Below, piece by piece: positions 50,701-59,700 of a stretch of DNA of 64,000 nucleotides (positions are counted from its first letter, which is position 1; every line of letters begins with the position of its first letter). The stretch is from positions 1,167,501 through 1,231,500 of the forward strand of contig CAUEEP010000737.1 of NCBI GenBank assembly GCA_958450365.1. The letters are read 5' to 3'. A program made the translations under genes and the position numbers. Below the pieces are notes generated by a model. The model had not been told where the DNA came from and made no database searches. It saw only the letters and a list, made by a program, of their open reading frames with translations. Source of the stretch: Mesorhabditis belari (lineage: Eukaryota; Nematoda; Chromadorea; Rhabditida; Rhabditidae).

Positions 50701-53700
50701 ATGTTGTTTTCTAAAAAGTACTCCGATTTCTGTCTTTCTTGTCTTTGTCTTTCAATTTAGAAATCACAAAGAATCACAAGAAAAGCTAATCGCGTAAGCT
50801 TAATGGGATTGCGATAGCTTTTTTGGAAAGGAAATCAGGTGTACTTTAAGGTAAAGCTTGTAGCTGTTTTCATTGAAAGCTAAACCAGCCAACGATCAAA
50901 ACCCACGTTCAACAATGAGTTGAGCCATCGTCGTGTCATCTTTTGTTTTACATTTATACTCTCCATGATCCTCAATCCTTGCTCCAATCACATGCAAACG
51001 ACGCTTTCTCATCGTACGCTCTTCTTTGAAATGTTTACCATCAGGTTCGATCTAGAATAGAGGAAATTGTCTTTATTTTGTTACAGTAACTTGAGTCCTA
51101 TAAGTTCGTCTCAAAGAAAATCCCTCCAATTGCTCTAATAGAAACGGATAGGGTACAGAAAATAGGCTAGACTGATTTGAATGGAAATTTTACAGCTAGA
51201 AGATAGAGTAATTGTAAAGGCTATTGTAGTCTAAAAAAATTGATAGATAGAGTAACGAGAAAGTATTGTGAGCCTAAAGCTACCTTGACTCCATCGTGCC
51301 ACCACTGTACATCAGCATCTTTATCATTGACATCACATTCAAGAAATGTTGTCCCTCTCTCGTCAACTCTTTGCGATTTCAATGGGATCACGAAAGTGTC
51401 TCGTGGCTCTAGACCGTCAATGTTTTAAAATCAATCAAAATCAACTCTACCTTCAACATAAACTTGAACTTTCGATAGTACATCCTCACTGATGTACGCT
51501 GTCCATTCTCCCTCATCTTCTTGCACAATCTCGTGAATGGTCACCGTGCAACGACCCACAGGATCCTTGTCAATCGTAAAGCGCTTATCATTTCTGAAAC
51601 AGATTCTCTATGAAACAGATTCTCTATGAAACAGATTCCCTATGAAACAGATTCTCTATGAAACAGATTCCCTATGAAAAAGTAATCCTAGAGTACTCAA
51701 AAGCAATGAATAATCAAATTTAACAAAAAAAATTACTCATCAATCGGTTTCCCATTTCTCAACCATTTCAACGGTGCTCTTGCTGAGTTGACTTTACACG
51801 TGAGGACTCCATTCTTTGTGCGATAAACTTCTTGTGTGTTTGGCAGTGGATTCACGAAACTGTACTTCATTGGAGGCTCTGAAAGCATAAAATATTATTT
51901 AATTTTTAAGTAAATCAATATAACGAACCGTCAACAACGAGATTCGCATTTGTTTTTACTCCATTCGCCTCACAAGTGTACATGCCCGAGTCGTCGACTT
52001 CGGGATTATTGATGATGAGTGTGCACGTGGCTTTTTCGATCACAATCTAAATCCAATAAACGTTTTATTGTCTATAGATCTAGATTTACAACTACCGTAA
52101 ATACTGTAATAGTACTAACAATAGTACCCCACTCCCCTCGTACAGTTCGGAGCGTAGCGTAGTCTAGCTTTGGACGCGTTTTTCTCGACACTGGTTTATG
52201 CTACAATGCGCGCGAAGGTATCAAAAAATAGCCCTGAATTTCAGCTATTTTTTGATATCTAAGCCCGCATTGTAGCATAAACCAGTGTCGAGAAAAACTC
52301 GTTCAAAGCTAGACTACGCAACACTCCGCACCGTCATTATGGGGGTGGGGTACTATTACAGTATTTACGGTAGATTCTTTATTTTTACCTTATATTTCAA
52401 TCCACCAGAGAATATTTCTTTCCTATCTTTGTACCAGCGAATTTTCGCGTTCGTCCGCGAGTACGTGCACTTCCATTCGACAATTTTGTCTGTCTAAAAA
52501 GAAAAATCAATATTTAATAGCTGAGTTCCAATAGCTGAGTATCTAAATAAATTCAAAAAGCTCACCAATTGCTGAACCCGTTTATCTTTCAACGGTTCCA
52601 CCCATTGCTCAACCTTTTTGCCCGGGAACAAACTCTAAAATGATTCTTTTATTATATAATATATATAAAATCTATTTATTAATTACTTATTAAATCTATT
52701 TAAATATAAATCCTCTCAAAAAGCGCTTCAATTTTAAAATTCGTTTTTCTTCCGCCTTACGCCAACCTTGCGTTTCCTCTAAAAGCCCCCACAGTTTCTT
52801 TTTTAATCGAGTTATTAAATTCTGGAACATTTTACCCCCTGATGTTCGCGATATTTCCACCTTGGCTAGATTTAAAGCCTAAAGGCTAGGCTAGATATTT
52901 CGGCAATTGATTTGACTGCTCTGTGATTCTTTCTTGAGGTATCTATTTATCTTTTGGGTGTGTTTTGAGTGGTGTCCCGGATAATTATTGTGATTTTGTT
53001 TTGTCGCTATTCAACTGAATAAAGCATATATATAATTTTATATCAAAAAATTTGTGATTTACCTGTCTCCTCTCAGCCTCGCTCAACTCTTTCTCTTTGG
53101 GCTCTTTTTGTTGACCACTTGAGGTATCTCTAAAAAAGTTTGCCTTTAAAAACTAAAATATCTAAAGTAATCATTACGATTGCAAACATTACAAACATTA
53201 CAAACCTTCTTTTGAGCATTGCCCTAAAATCTGCTCCTCCTTGGTTGTCGGTGGTGACGAGGAGTTTAATCTCGGCGGTATCGCTACCGTGTGAATTCGA
53301 GACAGTCACACTGGAAAATCAAACACTTTATCTGATTTGAAGTATCACGAGAATATTAAACATCTAAACTATCAAATCCACTCACGAATAGACTCCATCA
53401 TCTTGATTTCGACACTTGCTGATCGCTAGATGCGCTTTGTTCTCCTCTCCATTCGTATGCTGCTTGAAACGGCCACCGCTCATCACCTAAGAGATTCAGA
53501 AATGACAAAACTACATAATAACCGTCTTTTGAATAGATACAATAAAAAAATCTTCTTTTAAAGTTCTGCTTCTGAAATAGCTTCTGAAAAATTTCCCTTT
53601 TCAAACCTCTCTCATTCCCTTTTTCCATGTAATCTTTGGCACCGGGTCGCCTTCGATTTTGATGGTCAGGGCTGCGGTTTCATCTAAAAAAATCATGAAA

Positions 53701-56700
53701 TAATAGATTCTATATTCATAATCGATTTCTTATCTTACTAATTAACTACAAAATTTTCTTTGTAGCATTTTTGAACGTTTTTTTGTTGTTTGTGAAGACG
53801 GAGACGTCTTGAAAAAGTTGTCGTTTTGAAAACTGTCGAAAAAAAACTGTCGAAAACATCAAAAAGAGGATATAATGTTGTAAAATTTATGAGTAATAAT
53901 AGCTTTAAAAGATTAGATTTGAAACAAATGCTTAAGAACTTATTTTAAAAGAAAAACTGTTTTAAAAATGATTCCTAAAAACCTATTTTAGAAGAACAGT
54001 TCAAGTTTCGTTTGGCTACCGGTTTAACTCTGAAGTAAGGGATAAGTTCCCAGCCTGACGGTAGGGGAACCCTGTCGATGTGGCTCATTGGTAGGGCGTT
54101 GGCCTGGTAAGTGGTCGTGGTAGCAAGAGGCCGCGGGTTCGAATCCCAGGGGGTGACATTTTTTGGATTCGCAGCCAAAAGAACCGTCCGACTCTGGCTC
54201 TAAGTTTAACAACAAGCTTGCTTGCTTGACTCACAGTAAATTGAAAGTAAAATATTCAAAAGAGGAGTCAATTTCACTCACAGCGATACTTCCATTCTTT
54301 AGCCTTTCAAGCCTACAATAAAAGATTTAAAACAACTGAATTCCAGTTGTGTTTGGTGAAATTTGAAATTGAATTATAATTTGAAAACCCACTCTCAAGA
54401 ACAGTGACACTTTCGTCAAAATCGACAATTTTCGCCGGAGTTCCCGCTCCACCAACAGCTTTTAGCGGGGTTTGAGCTTTCTCAAGGAGTTCCGAGATCG
54501 ATTCACGACGAAGATCTACAGAACCACGACGCTGAAAATTAAGGAATCAAAATTGATAAAACAATAAAAGTGTGTTATCTGGAAGCTGAAAGGGATTAGT
54601 GGATGGAGTCCAAGTTTTGATCAAAAGCTGATGATCAAAAGCTGATGATCAAAAGCTGATGATCAAAAGCTGATGATCAAAAGCTGATGATCAAAAGCTG
54701 ATGATCAAAAGCTGATGATCAAAAGCTGATGATTTTGATAGAAGCTGATGATTTTCATAGATCAAAATCATCAGCTTTTGATTTAAAACTTGTCTCAAAA
54801 GCATGCAGGGGACAGGTTGATGATTTGAGGATGGAGAAGTCACATTCTCTTACGACAGAATCGCGACGGGACGAGTCGCTCTCCCACATGGATCCTCTCC
54901 TCGATTGTCCGGGACTATCATCATCTTTCGGTTTCTGTGCCACTTTCTTCAGTTTCACTCCTTCTAACGGATTCGTCTCTTCTTTTCGCCCAACTTGCCT
55001 CCCTTTTAAGCTCTTTTTCGGATCCTCAATCGCTTCTTTAGCTTGCTCTTTTTGTCGAGTCTTCAGCAGAGATTTTGGCTGGAATTTTTTTTTGCTGAAA
55101 TTCTTAATATCTCTAAAAATTCTTTAACAAAAGCTTCTATTAGTTCACAGCACTTGCATAAACGTTAATCAACAGTAAAACTGGAAAATAACTTTAGATT
55201 TTCTCAGAATAAAGTTATTTTTCAGGCAATCTACCGGTGTCACTTGTTCGGGTTTCGTTCCATCAGCGAAACTCGTCTTTTTCACGCCAACTTGTTGATC
55301 TTTCGCCTAGAATGGAGAAAAGAAAAATAGAATAAAACATGCTAGGGGAAAGATACCGTAATTCTCTAATGAAATTATTGATTCATTGACAATACATGAT
55401 TAAAAGTACGTTACAGTTTATAAAAATTGAAATTAGAAGCAAATTTTGATCAGAATTTGATCAAAATTTGATCCGCAATGCTTCTCTTGGCTCAATGCTA
55501 ATATTTCTTATAGAAGGATTACGGTATAGAGATTTTTGTTTCAAAAAAAAAAGATGAAAGACAGAAAGGAAAAGAATTGAAGGGGAAAAATGGACACCTT
55601 TTGTTGATGTTTTGTTCTTTTGATCCTCATTTTTTGTTTGTTAGTGTTACACAGCCAACACTCGAAAATAGATATCAATCTAAAAAGTTGTTAATGATTA
55701 GAAAAACTGAATTTGATGAATATTTAGCTAGAGATATTGCTGGCGAGAGTTGCTAACTAGCCAGAGTTGCTAACTAGCAAGAGTTGCTAACTAGCAAGAG
55801 TTGATAACTAGCCAGAGTTGCTAACTAGCAAGAGTTGCTAACTAGCAAGAGTTGCTAACTGCTAACCGATTCTACTCTTAAGTTATAATCGTTAATTACT
55901 AAGAAGGTAGACTTACTAAAAAGTTATAGAGCTTGTGGATATGCTTAGAATAACAGATCAGATATAAATCCATAGTATTTCCTATTCTACAGTATTATAG
56001 ATAGTATTTGGTGCTATAGATTACATATACTAAATCTACAGTACTACTTACATAGATCTTATCTATCTATAAGTAGTACTTAAAGATAGGAAAGATCTAG
56101 ATAAGTATACTTAAAGATAGATAAGATTTAGAGAAGTAGTACTTATCTATCTTTAAGTACTACTTCTCTAGATCATATCTATTTATAAGTATACTTATCT
56201 AGATCATATCTATCTTTAAATATACTTATCTAGATCATATCTATCTTTAAGCACTACTTCTCTAGATCTTATCTATCTATAAGTATACTTATCTAGATCA
56301 TATCTATCTTTAAATATACTTATCTAGATCATTTCTATCTATAAGTATACTTATCTAGATCTTATCTATCTTTAAGCACTACTTCTCTAGATCTTATCTA
56401 TCTATAAGTATACTTATCTAGATCTTATCTATCTTTAAGCACTACTTCTCTAGATCTTACCTATCTATAAGTATACTTATCTAGATCATATCTATCTTTA
56501 AGTACTACTTCTCTAGATCTTATCTATCTATAAGTACTACTTATCTAATCTTCTATCTACAAGTACTACTTCTCTAGATCGATTATTAGTCACACAATAT
56601 ATTAATGATCACGATGCACACATCAACTCATCTCCAAAAAACAATCGAAAATCAAACCCTACATTATCCGGATCATTTCCGTCCTTTGCCGGCGTCTTGG

Positions 56701-59700
56701 CTCTTGTGGTGGATGTGCCGGCTCGACTCTTTCCCTCAGACACATCCTCTCCCATCGACGACCTCCTCGATCCTCCTTCATGATCCGACACTCCACTATC
56801 AGCTCTTCTCTCGACTTTCTTCAATTGTGTCCTTTCCAATGTTCCCTCAACTCCTTCACTTTGCTCTTTTTTTGCGACTTTTTTTAGTGCAGGCTTTTTG
56901 AATTCATGTGGATCATCTTTGGGCTTTTCAACCGGGCGAAGAGTCTTTTTCTGGAAATCAGACAAGAAATTCTTTTTAGCTAGATATCTAAAAAGTACTG
57001 TAGTCTTTTTGTAGCTTTGATTAGCTTAAAAAACTCTTGTAGCTTACTGTAACTGTAACTGTAACTTTAAGAATTCCTCTAACTGATTAAGATAGCTCTA
57101 AGGATTGTGTAGGTTTGAGGTGAAAACCTATCGTAACTGTTTAAAGGTTTTAGCTTTTAGTCAAACGAAGTACCTGCGCAGCTTCAGTGGATTTCGACGA
57201 GTCGGCGGTTCTCTTTTTGAGGAGATCGCGCGCATTCTGGTACATAGCCTTCTCTTCGGCTGGTGGCTGAAATGAGAAAGCACACATTCACACACACAAA
57301 ATAAAACATGTGTGAACATGAAAAGACGGAAAAAAAAGAGACAAACGTTTTTTTGGATTTAAATGAGAAATAAATGATACAAAACTGGACAACTGATTTG
57401 GTTAAAATGGTTGCACTCAGGCAATCATTTTAATCAAATCCTCACCAAAATGAAAAGCTTGGTGCCTTTTTAGAAAGGTTATGTTTAGCAATTTTTGAAC
57501 TGGACATGAAACTGTTGCATGCAAAAATAGGGAAGCGAACTGAAAGATTTTTTAAGGTGATGCATGATGGTGAGGATCGTTTTGTGGATTCGAAATGACG
57601 AATGACATCTTGGAAATGACTTGGAAATCCCGAACCCCCGGGAAATGTTCGGGGGAAGTAATTGGTTACATATCTTGTACGTAGTTTACTTTGTACTTAC
57701 TAAAGAATTACTTAAACTGTAGATTTGATTTATAGATTATAGATAACATTATATACAGTACTGGACGTGATATGATATTTGAAAAGATCGTTCCGTTCGC
57801 ACGTCTGTAACTTCTTTGTCTTTGAGTTTAAACTATTAGTGTTATACATTTTCTGAAGCTCTTTTCCAGGGCTGCAATGGTAATATAATATTTAGAATAC
57901 GGTAAAGACATGGGAGTTATAGACGCCGAAAGTAACGATCGTTTTTCAAATATCATATTTCCGTATCCAAGACTATATCTATTCAATTACTTAATCAGTA
58001 TCTACATATCTATTCGGTGTATCTATTCAATTATTGATTATTTTCTATTAGACTCGAAAAGCGTTGACATATGGGATTTGTGGATTCTATGGAATGAGTT
58101 GTTGTGAAGCTTTCAACGCTTATTGACTTATTTAAATGAATCGATAAGTTAGTTGCCTTTAGTGTAACGGGAATCGAGTACATTTTGGTGTAATGGTTAG
58201 CACATTTCATCGATAAGCGAAGGTGACGGGTTCGAGTCCCGCAGCCGTTAAGTTTTGATCTGCCCAACTGATAACGATAGCGTTTATCAATGTTAAACCT
58301 TAACTTGTTATTGTTTATTGTTTATTAGTTGTTGGTTTTATTATTTATCTATCAATCTTAAGACAATCTAGAGAGGCTATCTAGACAATCTAGAGAGCTG
58401 TCTAGACAATCTAGAGGTTATCTGAACAATCTAAAGTACCTATCCTGACAATCTGGCCTATCTAGACAATCTGAGGCTATCTAGACAATCTGAGGCTTTC
58501 TGACAATCCTGAGGCTGTCTAGACAATCTGAAGGTTATCTAGACAATCTAGAGGCCTATCTAGACAATCTAGAGCTATCTGAACAATCTGAGGCTATCTA
58601 GACAATCTGAGGCTGTCTAGACAATCTAGAAGGTTATCACAGACAATCTGAGCCTATCTAGACAATCTGAGGCTATCTAGACATCTGAGGCTACTTTTTC
58701 TTTAGACAATATTGTTCTTTATTCTTTACTTTGTACTTAAAATGTAAGCACACTCTTTCTGTTGCACTCCAGGCAACCATTTTAACCAAATCATCACCAA
58801 AATGAAGAGCTTATTGCACCAGAAAGATTATGTTTAGACATTTTTTGAAGTTACCCGAAAAACTAAGTTAAAGTGTCTTTTAGGTACTATTTTAAGATGT
58901 TGATGGGACAAACGACGACTTTTTTTCTTGAGTGCAATGGATCTTTTCGAGAGAAGAGAAATGGGCCAAGGTGAGAAGATCTTTGCTTGGGTAAATATCG
59001 AATAAGAAAAAGGGAAAAGGCTCATTTGCAGACGTAAATTATTAAACCTTAGCTTAGCTTCACTCAAGCTTAGCTTAGCTTCACTCAAGCAACCAGCTTC
59101 ACTCAAGCAGCTTGGCTTCACTCAAGCTTAAGCTTAGCTTCACTCAAGAAGCTTAGCTTAGCTTCACTCAAGCAGCTTGGCTTCACTCAAGCAGCCAGCT
59201 ACTCGAAGCCAGCTTAGCTTCCTCGAAGCCAGCTTGGCTTCACTCAAGCCAGCCAGCTTCACTCAAGCTTGGCTTGGCTTCACTCAACTTAGCTTGGCTT
59301 CACTCAAGCAGCCAGCTTCCGCTCAAGCAACAGCTTCACTCGACCTCTAATTTAAGTCAATCAGTCATCCTAAGCTATAGTACTTGAAAGCTGCAAAAGC
59401 ACAGTTGCAAGTGCTGTAAAGATCTTGAATCTAGAGATCTAGAGTGTTTTCCTTGCGAGTAAAATTATTCGAGTCATTTTTCCCGTAACTTTATTTGGTT
59501 AAATCGATGTTTTTTGTCGATTAACTACGAATAATCCTATTGACAGCTGAATATCTTTTAAGCTGAAAGCAAACAACTGAATATCTTTTAAGAGAAGTAA
59601 AATAAGTCCTTGTTCCATTTTTTTGAGAGATTTTTCTCAAGTATTCATTTAGAAAACGCATTCCATCTTTGGGGTGCATTTTAATCCAAAAGTGGGGTCA

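Larger units (their letters stand above)
49869..53690 (-). other. unc-22: Twitchin N-terminal Ig array
   Basis: About six Ig domains in a row across some 17 exons. From N to [21 protein letters not shown] ... [18 protein letters not shown]; a linker DFRAMLKRR and [40 protein letters not shown] ... [33 protein letters not shown] ... [33 protein letters not shown] ... [33 protein letters not shown] ... [11 protein letters not shown]; and [20 protein letters not shown] ... [20 protein letters not shown]. Each aligns to worm twitchin domain by domain. No frame breaks seen. Confidence 0.93.
54402..57266 (-). other. unc-22: Twitchin Lys/Ser-rich linker exons
   Basis: Disordered, basic linker between the first Ig domains and the Ig array. 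Exons: 57174-57266 ([20 protein letters not shown]), about 56600-56949 ([40 protein letters not shown]), 55240-55308 ([20 protein letters not shown]), 54840-55079 ([40 protein letters not shown]) and 54402-54535 ([20 protein letters not shown]). Motifs LKKV, RRGS and GRQVG recur and match the worm linker, where these are likely phosphorylation sites. Each intron here carries a different tandem repeat. Confidence 0.88.

Noticed and set aside
54280..54312. Small minus-strand exon between AG and GT ([10 protein letters not shown])
   Set aside because: Joining the flanking twitchin exons directly gives ENETAALTI, matching the worm protein ENETAILTC, so this piece is intronic.
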